In this document: one piece after another, positions 6,351 to 12,220 of the stretch
How the letters are laid out: each line of letters starts with the position of its first letter
Position numbering within the stretch: position 1 is the first letter of the stretch
From: Aquificales bacterium
GTDB taxonomy: Bacteria > Aquificota > Aquificia > Aquificales > QOAS01
Reading direction: 5' to 3'
Length of the DNA stretch: 13,009 bases
Assembly: GCA_027035985.1 (NCBI GenBank)
Contig: JALVTI010000016.1
Span: 1-13,009, forward strand
Position numbers and translations under genes: made by a program
Notes under the pieces: model-generated
What the model was told of the DNA's origin: nothing
The model's database searches: none
Seen by the model: only the letters and a program-made list of their open reading frames with translations

Positions 6351-6429
6351 GGAATGGGAAATTTGTCGAAACCTCCCAAAGGGGTATTAAAAAACACAGA
6401 AAACCCTTTAAGGTTTATTAACTTTCGCC
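6351..6429. promoter_or_regulatory. divergent promoter region, 77-aa gene / epmA
   Basis: These 79 bp separate two divergent starts, so both promoters must lie here or inside the genes. Visible are an inverted repeat AAACC (6401-6405) / GGTTT (6412-6416), a plus-strand TTTATT (6414-6419) 10 bp before the epmA ATG, and CCTCCCAAAGGGG (6372-6384). No good -35 elements are seen. Confidence 0.4.
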
Positions 6430-7362
6430 ATGAACCAACTTGCGGAGGTCGAAAAATTCCTCGACACCATTAGGGAATTTTTTAAAAGGAAGGGATACAC
6501 CGAAGTGGTTACCCCCCACCTCCTCCCCCACCCCAATTTGGACGAGAATGTCTTTCCAATACCCTGTGAGGTGGAGGATATTTCCCGCCGAAGGCGGGCT
6601 TTTTACCTCCACACCTCTCCCGAATACGCCATGAAAAAGCTCCTCGCCCGCTACCGGAGGGACATCTTTCAGATATGCCACGTCTTTAGAAACCGCGAGG
6701 GCGGGCGGCTTCACGACTTTGAATTCCTCATGCTCGAATACTACAAAATAGGAGTCGATTACCGCTTTCTGATGGACGAAATCTCCCTCCTCCTAAAGGA
6801 GCTTTTTGGCGAGCGGATAACCTACAGGGGGAAGGAGATAAAAAACGAACCCCTAAAGGTCTCCCTGAAAGAAGCCTACAAAACCTATTTGGGGTTGGAT
6901 TTGGAACTCCTCCTAAGGGATGGGGAGGCATTCAAACGCCAATTGGAAGAGAGGGGTATCCACTTCGAACCGGACGAGGATGCCGAGACCCTCTTTTTCC
7001 GCACCTATGTGGAGTTGGAAAAATACCTCGGTTGGGAGCGCCCCACCTTCGTTTACGGCTTTCCCGAACGCTTCGGCGCGTTGGCGAGATGTCAAAACGG
7101 CTGGTGCGAACGCTTCGAGCTATACATGTTCGGCATAGAGCTGGCAAACGGCTACACCGAGATAAACGACCCCTCGGAGGTCGAAAGACGCCTCCAAAAG
7201 GTGGCGGAGGAATTAAACCTCCCCCTCGATAGGGAATTTGTTGAAATCCACAAAAAATTATCGCCCCTTTACGCGGGTGTCTCTTTGGGCTTAGACCGCC
7301 TGATGGTTATAAAGTTTGGCTTGGACTCTATAGGGGAGCTTTACTTTCACCAATTAAAGTAG
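6430..7362 (+). CDS. epmA: EF-P lysine ligase EpmA-like (GenX/PoxA, LysRS paralog)
   Basis: A 310-aa class II synthetase catalytic core without the N-terminal anticodon-binding domain of LysRS, which is the EpmA/GenX/PoxA architecture. In other bacteria EpmA attaches beta-lysine to elongation factor P. Motif 1 lies near the N-terminus (RKGYTEVVTPHLLPHP), motif 2 is FQICHVFRNREGG with HDFEFLMLEYY (about 85-106), and motif 3 is GVSLGLDRLMVI near the C-terminus. TSPEYAMKKLLARY and FELYMFGIELANGYTEINDP match family wording. The start is the ATG at 6430, with no Shine-Dalgarno. A terminator-like hairpin lies inside codons 52-59. No epmB or efp is visible beside it. Length is slightly under the E. 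coli protein. Confidence 0.88.
   Translation: MNQLAEVEKFLDTIREFFKRKGYTEVVTPHLLPHPNLDENVFPIPCEVEDISRRRRAFYLHTSPEYAMKKLLARYRRDIFQICHVFRNREGGRLHDFEFLMLEYYKIGVDYRFLMDEISLLLKELFGERITYRGKEIKNEPLKVSLKEAYKTYLGLDLELLLRDGEAFKRQLEERGIHFEPDEDAETLFFRTYVELEKYLGWERPTFVYGFPERFGALARCQNGWCERFELYMFGIELANGYTEINDPSEVERRLQKVAEELNLPLDREFVEIHKKLSPLYAGVSLGLDRLMVIKFGLDSIGELYFHQLK
6584..6604 (+). terminator. terminator-like hairpin inside epmA
   Basis: CCCGCC (6584-6589), GAA loop, GGCGGG (6593-6598), then C and five T's form a textbook intrinsic-terminator shape on the coding strand, about 155 nt into the gene. It encodes Arg53-Arg56 as CGC CGA AGG CGG. If active it would attenuate epmA when ribosomes lag; if not, it is a coding coincidence. 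Confidence 0.45.
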
Positions 7363-7394
7363 ATAGTTTTTGCAATATTTTCCCTATACCGTTT

Positions 7395-7422
7395 TTGTTT
7401 AGTCCTTGTTTGTTTCTACAAT
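7395..7422 (+). promoter_or_regulatory. possible promoter for kdsD with CAATATTT repeats
   Basis: TACAAT (7417-7422, 5 of 6) lies 19 bp before the kdsD ATG. A weak TTGTTT (7395-7400) is 16 bp further up. CAATATTT occurs at 7373-7380 and again at 7419-7426 over the -10. No Shine-Dalgarno precedes the ATG. Confidence 0.4.
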
Positions 7423-7441
7423 ATTTCAACCTTTAAAGTAG

Positions 7442-8404
7442 ATGGATATCCTCCAAACCGCGAGGGAAGTTATAGATACCGAAATCCAACAGTTGGAGAG
7501 GTTGAAGAATTGCCTCGACGGGGAATTTGTCAAGGCGGTAAACCTTTTAAAGGAATGCAAGGGAAAGGTTGTTGTTACCGGAATGGGTAAGTCGGGTCTT
7601 ATAGGAAAAAAGATTGCAGCGACACTCGCCTCCACGGGAACGCCCGCCTTCTTCCTCCACCCCGCCGAGGCGCTCCACGGGGATTTGGGAATGGTCTCAA
7701 AGGGGGACGTGGTGATAGCGATTTCCAACAGCGGTCAGAGTTCCGAGGTGCTGGCGCTTATCCCCTATTTCAAAAGGCTCGGTATTCCGATAATAGCGAT
7801 AACCAATAATCCGAACTCGGAGCTGGCAAAAAGGGCGGATGCGGTTTTAAAGCTTTGCGTCGAGAAGGAGGCTTGCCCTCTTAATCTCGCCCCCACCTCC
7901 TCGACGACCAACACCCTCGTTTTGGGCGACGCCCTCGCGGTGGTTCTGATGAAGCTAAAGGGCTTTACCGCGAGGGATTTCGGTCTCCGACACCCCGCCG
8001 GGTCTTTGGGTAGGAAACTTAAGACAGTCGGCGATTTGGGTCATTTCAATCCCGACGAGGTGCCCATCGTTCACGAAAAGACCCCGATGAGGGAAGTGGT
8101 TTTGGAGATTTCCCGCAAGGGGTTCGGTGCAACCGCCGTTGTAAACGACGAGGGGAAACTGGTGGGAATTATCACCGACGGAGATTTGAGGAGATTCGTC
8201 CAAAGGGGGGGAGATTTCAACAGAGACCTCGCAAGGGATGTTATGACGAAAAACCCCAAAACCGCAAAGGTGGACGAACTGGCTATGGAAGCCCTAAAGA
8301 GGATGGAAGACCACAAGATAACCGTCCTCATAGTGGTGGACGACGAAAACCGCCCGATAGGAATAATCCATATCCACGACATCATGAGGGGGGAGGTGGC
8401 TTAA
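7442..8404 (+). CDS. kdsD: arabinose-5-phosphate isomerase KdsD (KpsF/GutQ family)
   Basis: A 320-aa enzyme converting ribulose 5-phosphate to arabinose 5-phosphate, the first step toward Kdo for lipopolysaccharide. The sugar-isomerase (SIS) domain covers about residues 35-170 with VVTGMGKSGLIGKKIAATLA, FLHPAEALHGDLGM and ISNSGQSSE. The catalytic set matches E. coli KdsD at a constant offset of 9: Lys50, Glu102, Glu143 (EACPLNLAPTSST) and His184 (HPAGSLGRKL). Two CBS domains follow (about 205-260 and 270-320; GIITDGDLRR and GIIHIHDIM). Start ATG at 7442. It is 79 bp downstream of epmA and probably has its own promoter. It works in the same LPS pathway as lptB. Confidence 0.94.
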   Translation: MDILQTAREVIDTEIQQLERLKNCLDGEFVKAVNLLKECKGKVVVTGMGKSGLIGKKIAATLASTGTPAFFLHPAEALHGDLGMVSKGDVVIAISNSGQSSEVLALIPYFKRLGIPIIAITNNPNSELAKRADAVLKLCVEKEACPLNLAPTSSTTNTLVLGDALAVVLMKLKGFTARDFGLRHPAGSLGRKLKTVGDLGHFNPDEVPIVHEKTPMREVVLEISRKGFGATAVVNDEGKLVGIITDGDLRRFVQRGGDFNRDLARDVMTKNPKTAKVDELAMEALKRMEDHKITVLIVVDDENRPIGIIHIHDIMRGEVA

Positions 8405-8430
8405 AATTCTCCCCTTGCGGGCTTGGTTAA

Positions 8431-8457
8431 AAACTTTTCCTCCAAAAGGAGGGGTTT
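8431..8457. terminator. bidirectional terminator, kdsD / proB-operon lipoprotein
   Basis: CCTCC (8439-8443), AAAA loop, GGAGG (8448-8452) is perfect and extends outward through T-G wobbles to AAA/TTT flanks (8431-8433, 8455-8457). That provides T-runs on both strands. It ends kdsD on the plus strand and the lipoprotein operon on the minus strand (stop at 8456-8458). Confidence 0.7.
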
Positions 8458-8983
8458 AGTTTCCCTTTTCGGGGACGTAAAAGTAAATATCCACCCCGTA
8501 GGCTTTTATATCGACCAGAGACCCTTTGTAGTAAACCTCAAAACAACCACCTTGGTCGCAGATTTCGGCTTTTAGAGGTCTTAAAAACCTATCGGTGTAG
8601 AGCTCTACTCCAATACTCCCTTTTGAGGAGTCTATTTCATATCCATTATCCGTCTCTAGGACTGTGTAGTTTGGAAAGACCAACCGGTGTTTGAGTATCC
8701 TCCAAAGCTCCAAGGGGAGGGTGAGTTTTCGGCTTCCAAACCCCAAAGTGCGGTTTTTGTAGTAAACAAATCCCGCGTATAGGAGGGGAAAGACAACCCT
8801 ATCCCCTTTAGGGTAATACTTGAAGGGAATACCCCCGTCGGTTCCCAAAAGAATTCTTCCCACAAAGGGTTTGGGAATGTTGTCAGCCCTCAAGGTGGGT
8901 GGAATTTGAACCTCCGTTCCACCCCTTGGGGTGCAGGAAAATAGGAATACCACCAAGAGGAGTAATAAGCTCAAAACCCTCAC
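8456..8983 (-). CDS. putative lipoprotein (175 aa), last gene of the crcB-proB operon
   Basis: An unrecognised predicted lipoprotein. Residues 1-17 are a lipoprotein signal (LLLLLVVFLFSC) with lipidated Cys17. The mature part is rich in beta strands and aromatic residues (PFKYYPKGDRVVFP, AGFVYYKNRTLGFG, FEVYYKGSLVDIKAYGVDIY), which recalls LolB/LolA-like or other envelope beta-sandwich lipoproteins without a decisive motif. Two cysteines (CDQGGC) near residue 142-147 could form a disulfide. The start is GTG at 8983, overlapping the proB stop as GTGA, so translation is coupled to proB. It has no clear functional link to proline synthesis; an outer-membrane role is inferred. Confidence 0.75.
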   Translation of the reverse strand: MRVLSLLLLLVVFLFSCTPRGGTEVQIPPTLRADNIPKPFVGRILLGTDGGIPFKYYPKGDRVVFPLLYAGFVYYKNRTLGFGSRKLTLPLELWRILKHRLVFPNYTVLETDNGYEIDSSKGSIGVELYTDRFLRPLKAEICDQGGCFEVYYKGSLVDIKAYGVDIYFYVPEKGN

Positions 8984-10059
8984 AGGAGGATAAGATTATC
9001 GCGGTGAACTACCTCCGAAGGTCGGTCGGGAAAGAGTTTCTTTATCTCCTCGGTGGTTTTTCCCACTATTTTCCTTAGTTCGGAGGAGGAGAAGTTTACC
9101 CTCCCTTTGGCGACCGGAGTTCCGTCCTCCGAAAGTATGGAGACGGTATCCCCCCTCTCGAAGTGTCCCTCAACCCTCTTCACCCCCACGGCGAGGAGGC
9201 TTTTACCCCTCCGGAGAGCCTTTTCGGCACCGCGGTCGATGTGCAGTATGCCCTTGGGCTGTTCTATGTAGGCGATTAGTTTCTTCCTACCCCTAACCGG
9301 GTGGGGTGAGGGTTTTATTAAAGTCCCCTCGAAGGGTTTCCCCTTTAAAACGTCCTCCAAAGGGGTATGCTTTCCCACTATCGCGAGCGGTATGCCGAGC
9401 GAGTGAATTATCTTTGCCGCCTCCAGCTTCGATTTCATACCGCCCGAACCGTATTCGCTCTTTGTGGTCTTGGCAAACTTCAAAACCTCGTCGGGTGAAG
9501 AGACTTTCCTTATTAATTCACTCCCCGCTTCGCGGGGGTCTCCCGTATAGATACCGCCCGCCGTGGAGACGATAACCACGAATTTGGGGTTTAGCATCAC
9601 CGCCAGATGGGCGGCTAAAAAGTCGTTGTCTCCGAAAATGAGCTCCTCAACCGCTATGGCGTCGTTTTCGTTCACGATAGGAATAATGCCCCACCGCAGC
9701 AGTTGGGAAAAGGTATTCTTAGCGTTCTCGTAGCGCTCGCGGTTTTTAAACACGTCTGCGTTTAGAAGCACCTGGCTGACCTTAAGCCCGTAGTTTCCGA
9801 AAATGGTGTCGTAGATGTGCATCAGATACGCCTGACCCACCGAGGCGAGCGCCTGCTTCTCCACGAGGGATTTGGGTTTTCTCCCCAAGCCGAGTTTCTT
9901 TATACCCGCCAAAACCGCACCGGAGGATACCAAAACGAATTTAAAACCCTCCTTTCGGAGTCTCTTTATCCTTTCTGCGAGGGAGGATATAAACGCCAAA
10001 TCCAAGTCCCCTTCGGGGGTCTGGAGGAGGTTGGAACCCACCTTTAGGAGGACGAGCAT
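8980..10059 (-). CDS. proB: glutamate 5-kinase ProB (with PUA domain)
   Basis: A 359-aa enzyme phosphorylating glutamate to gamma-glutamyl phosphate, the first and feedback-inhibited step of proline synthesis. The N-terminal amino-acid-kinase domain (1-250) shows LLKVGSNLL, LVSSGAVLAG, the glutamate-binding NENDA (130-134), GDND (143-146) and GSGGMKSKLEAA with Lys209. The C-terminal PUA domain (about 270-350) starts near RGRKKLIAYIEQPKG and includes KALRRGKSLLAVGVKRVEG. Length suits the PUA-containing form. The start ATG at 10059 lies 1 bp after the stop of the small membrane gene, with AGGGTGAG as ribosome binding site. It overlaps the downstream lipoprotein by 4 bp. No proA is seen nearby. 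Confidence 0.95.
   Translation of the reverse strand: MLVLLKVGSNLLQTPEGDLDLAFISSLAERIKRLRKEGFKFVLVSSGAVLAGIKKLGLGRKPKSLVEKQALASVGQAYLMHIYDTIFGNYGLKVSQVLLNADVFKNRERYENAKNTFSQLLRWGIIPIVNENDAIAVEELIFGDNDFLAAHLAVMLNPKFVVIVSTAGGIYTGDPREAGSELIRKVSSPDEVLKFAKTTKSEYGSGGMKSKLEAAKIIHSLGIPLAIVGKHTPLEDVLKGKPFEGTLIKPSPHPVRGRKKLIAYIEQPKGILHIDRGAEKALRRGKSLLAVGVKRVEGHFERGDTVSILSEDGTPVAKGRVNFSSSELRKIVGKTTEEIKKLFPDRPSEVVHRDNLILL
9523..9537. repeat. GC-rich mini-hairpin inside proB (GCGAAGC core)
   Basis: CCCCGC-TTC-GCGGGG is a perfect 6-bp stem. On the coding (minus) strand it reads CCCCGCGAAGCGGGG, with the GCGAAGC core also found at 2179-2189, 3941-3951 and 10972-10988. Confidence 0.5.
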
Positions 10060-10060
10060 C

Positions 10061-10270
10061 TCACCCTTCCCGCGTAGGGATGTATTTCCAACCTAGGTAG
10101 CCCACAACGAGGGCGGTTACCAAAAGGGCGAGAACAAATGCCCCTTTGGGGAAGATGTATTCGAATGTAGACCACATGTAGAGGAAAAAGAGGTATACGA
10201 AATATGCGGTCAGCAACCACCCGAGGGCGGCGGAAAAGACCTTCCAGGCAAGTTTAAACCTCTCGAGCAT
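10061..10270 (-). CDS. small membrane protein (69 aa, two helices)
   Basis: An unrecognised protein with two hydrophobic segments, about residues 15-33 (ALGWLLTAYFVYLFFLYMW) and 44-61 (AFVLALLVTALVVGYLGW), and a basic, aromatic N-terminus, so probably a small inner-membrane protein with a short loop. It lies between purS and proB with a 1-bp gap on each side. AAGGGGATAAG before the ATG serves as ribosome binding site and overlaps the purS stop. Its position suggests co-translation, but gives no evidence for a role in either pathway. Confidence 0.8.
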   Translation of the reverse strand: MLERFKLAWKVFSAALGWLLTAYFVYLFFLYMWSTFEYIFPKGAFVLALLVTALVVGYLGWKYIPTREG

Positions 10271-10271
10271 C

Positions 10272-10529
10272 TTATCCCCTTTCGACGGTGTAAACCTCTA
10301 TTAGGTCGTTTACCAACACCTTTTTGGCTATCTCGTGAACCTGCTCCTCGTTTTCCGCCTCGAGGAGGATTACCTTTCCGACCCTCACGTTGGAAACACC
10401 CTTATATCCCTTCTCCTGAAGGAGTTCCTCCACAGCCCTACCTTGGGGATCGAGCAATCCCTTTTTGGGGGTTATCAAGACCTTAAAGAGCATAGGTTTA
10501 GATTTTACCCGCCCGGAGATTTTCCCCAT
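10272..10529 (-). CDS. purS: phosphoribosylformylglycinamidine synthase subunit PurS
   Basis: The small PurS subunit of the three-part FGAM synthase (PurS-PurQ-PurL), which supports ammonia transfer in purine synthesis. The signature FKVLITPKKGLLDPQGRAVEEL followed by VRVGKVILLEAE and the C-terminal LVNDLIEVYTVE match PurS across the protein. Two starts are possible. ATG at 10529 (85 aa) is preceded by AAGGGTGGG but adds the atypical extension MGKISGRVKSKP. ATG at 10493 (73 aa) matches the usual family beginning but has no Shine-Dalgarno. The longer one is reported for its ribosome binding site. purQ and purL are not adjacent. Confidence 0.9.
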   Translation of the reverse strand: MGKISGRVKSKPMLFKVLITPKKGLLDPQGRAVEELLQEKGYKGVSNVRVGKVILLEAENEEQVHEIAKKVLVNDLIEVYTVERG

Positions 10530-10567
10530 TACCCACCCTTAGAGGGGAAAAGTGAAAAAAGGAACCC

Positions 10568-10945
10568 TCAAACGGATATAGCCCTAGCCAAGAGAATCCC
10601 CAAAAAGGTGGCTATAAAGCAGAGTATATTTGTCCCCAAAATGTAGATGAGGGCTTTTAAAGTTTCCCCTTCGAGGAGCATGGATACAGTTTCGTAACTG
10701 AAAGAGGAAAAGGTGGTAAAGGCGCCCAAAAAGCCGACGACTACCAACGCCCTAACCTGGGGCGGCATTGCGAGGTATTCCAATACGTATTGAATAAAGA
10801 AACCGATAATAAAACTCCCCAAAACGTTGACGGTCATAGTTCCCACCGGAAAGGCTATTCCAACCGCCTTTTGGACGTATCCCGCTACCAAATAGCGCGA
10901 GACGGCACCCAAAGCTCCGCCGACGGCAACCCAGAGCCACAGCAC
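10568..10945 (-). CDS. crcB: fluoride ion channel CrcB/Fluc
   Basis: A 125-aa four-helix membrane protein forming a dual-topology dimeric fluoride exporter. Hallmarks are GGALGAVSRY (9-18), GTMTVNVLGSFIIGF (35-49) with Asn40, and GFLGAFTTFSSFSYE (71-85) carrying the TTFSSF segment and the channel-lining Phe residues. A single full-length copy suggests a homodimer. The start is GTG at 10945, with no Shine-Dalgarno. It is the first gene of crcB-purS-membrane-proB-lipoprotein and diverges from trpB over 67 bp. I looked for a fluoride riboswitch in that gap and found nothing matching its conserved core. Confidence 0.94.
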   Translation of the reverse strand: MLWLWVAVGGALGAVSRYLVAGYVQKAVGIAFPVGTMTVNVLGSFIIGFFIQYVLEYLAMPPQVRALVVVGFLGAFTTFSSFSYETVSMLLEGETLKALIYILGTNILCFIATFLGILLARAISV

Positions 10946-10971
10946 AACAGAATAGTTTTATTTTAAAAGAG

Positions 10972-10988
10972 CCCGCGCGAAGCGCGGG
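10972..10988. repeat. strong GC hairpin CCCGCGC-GAA-GCGCGGG
   Basis: A perfect 7-bp GC stem with a GAA triloop in the trpB leader. In the plus orientation no T-run follows, so it is not an intrinsic terminator for trpB. On the minus strand it is followed by CTCTTTTAAAATAAAA, so it could block antisense transcription from trpB into crcB. The core GCGAAGC is a known ultra-stable DNA mini-hairpin. Confidence 0.6.
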
Positions 10989-11001
10989 GAGTAAATCTAA
11001 A

Positions 11002-11010
11002 ATGGAGTAA
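11002..11010 (+). other. two-codon upstream reading frame Met-Glu-stop
   Basis: ATG GAG TAA lies just before the trpB ATG (11013), with GGGGAG (10986-10991) 10 nt upstream as a possible ribosome binding site. Its GAG is also the Shine-Dalgarno of trpB. It may be accidental, or may recycle ribosomes onto trpB. Confidence 0.3.
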
Positions 11011-11012
11011 AT

Positions 11013-12215
11013 ATGTCCAATCTACCCGACGAGAGGGGATATTTCGAAAATTTTGGCGGAAAGTTTGTTCCCGAAACCCTTATGTATGCCCTCGAAGAGC
11101 TGGAGCGCGAATACAGAAAGGCTAAAGGCGACCCCGAATTTAGGAAGCAATTCGAATACTACCTGCGCGAATACGTGGGGAGACCTAGCCCCCTCTATTT
11201 TGCCGAGCGCCTCACCAGGTATGTTGGCGGGGCGAAAATCTACCTAAAGAGGGAAGACCTAAACCACACCGGCGCGCACAAGATAAACAACACCATAGGT
11301 CAGGCGCTTCTCACCCTCCGAATGGGTAAAAGGAGGGTTATCGCCGAAACGGGGGCGGGACAGCACGGGGTTGCGACCGCCACGGCGGCGGCTCTTTTCG
11401 GACTGGAGTGCGTCGTCTACATGGGCGAGGAGGACGCAAAGAGGCAGGCGCTAAACGTCTTCAGGATGGAGCTCCTCGGCGCCAAGGTGGAGGTGGTTAA
11501 GAAGGGTTCCCGCACCCTAAAAGACGCCATAAACGAGGCTCTCCGCGATTGGGTTACCAACGTGGAAACCACCCACTACATAATCGGCTCGGTCGTGGGA
11601 CCCCACCCCTTTCCCGAAATGGTTAGGGACTTCCAGAGCGTTATAGGCGAGGAGACCAAGAGGCAAATCCTCGAAAAGGAGGGCAGGCTTCCCGACGCGA
11701 TAGTAGCCTGCGTAGGAGGGGGTTCCAACGCGATGGGAATCTTTTACCCCTTTATAGAGGACGAGGGGGTTAGGCTTATAGGGGTCGAAGCCGCCGGACT
11801 CGGACTCGACACCGACAAAAACGCCGCTTCGCTGATAAAGGGTTCGGTGGGTGTCCTCCACGGGATGAAGAGCTACTTCCTCCAGGACGAGGAGGGTCAG
11901 ATAAAACCCACCCACTCCATATCGGCGGGTCTCGACTACCCGGGAGTGGGTCCCGAACACGCCTGGCTCAAAGAGAGCGGTCGGGCGGAATACATAGCCG
12001 CCACCGACGAGGAGGCTCTCGAAGGCTTTAAACTACTCTCCAAGACCGAGGGGATAATCCCCGCCCTCGAGAGCTCCCACGCTATTATAAAGGCAGTCGA
12101 GATAGCGCGGGAGATAGGAAAAGGCGGCATAGTGGTCGTAAACCTATCCGGAAGGGGGGACAAGGATGTTCGGAGCGTAATGGACTACCTCGGTTGGAAA
12201 CACGAAGACCTCTAA
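11013..12215 (+). CDS. trpB: tryptophan synthase beta subunit TrpB
   Basis: A 400-aa PLP enzyme joining indole and serine in the last step of tryptophan synthesis. It is the TrpB1 type that pairs with TrpA: LPDERGYFENFGGKFVPETL at the start, HTGAHKINN with Schiff-base Lys90, AETGAGQHGVATA with catalytic Glu112, PLP-phosphate loop GGGSN (235-239), and LSGRGDKD (378-385) with Ser379 at the pyridine nitrogen. The ATG at 11013 has GGAG 5 nt upstream. No trpA or other trp gene is next to it, so it is stand-alone here. It converges on the radical SAM gene with only 5 bp between stop codons and no good terminator in between. No tryptophan-codon leader peptide is visible upstream. Confidence 0.96.
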   Translation: MSNLPDERGYFENFGGKFVPETLMYALEELEREYRKAKGDPEFRKQFEYYLREYVGRPSPLYFAERLTRYVGGAKIYLKREDLNHTGAHKINNTIGQALLTLRMGKRRVIAETGAGQHGVATATAAALFGLECVVYMGEEDAKRQALNVFRMELLGAKVEVVKKGSRTLKDAINEALRDWVTNVETTHYIIGSVVGPHPFPEMVRDFQSVIGEETKRQILEKEGRLPDAIVACVGGGSNAMGIFYPFIEDEGVRLIGVEAAGLGLDTDKNAASLIKGSVGVLHGMKSYFLQDEEGQIKPTHSISAGLDYPGVGPEHAWLKESGRAEYIAATDEEALEGFKLLSKTEGIIPALESSHAIIKAVEIAREIGKGGIVVVNLSGRGDKDVRSVMDYLGWKHEDL

Positions 12216-12220
12216 CTCAC

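Larger units (their letters stand above)
10946..11012. promoter_or_regulatory. divergent crcB/trpB control region
   Basis: The 67-bp gap must hold both promoters unless they lie in coding DNA. It contains AT-rich TTTTATTTTAAAAG (10957-10970), including a minus-strand TAAAAT 14 bp before the crcB GTG, the strong hairpin at 10972-10988, and the duplicated GGAGTAAAT (10988-10996, 11004-11012) before trpB. Confidence 0.5.

Noticed and set aside
7354..7443. Direct repeat TTAAAGTAGAT at 7354-7364 and 7433-7443 as a mobile-element footprint
   Set aside because: The 79-bp interval has no element-like structure and looks like ordinary promoter DNA; probably coincidence in AT-rich sequence.
10946..11012. 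Fluoride riboswitch upstream of crcB
   Set aside because: The 67-bp gap lacks the conserved riboswitch core and pseudoknot partner; it contains only a simple GC hairpin.
10946..11012. Tryptophan attenuator with leader peptide before trpB
   Set aside because: No reading frame with tryptophan codons and no alternative terminator pairing; the only frame is Met-Glu-stop.
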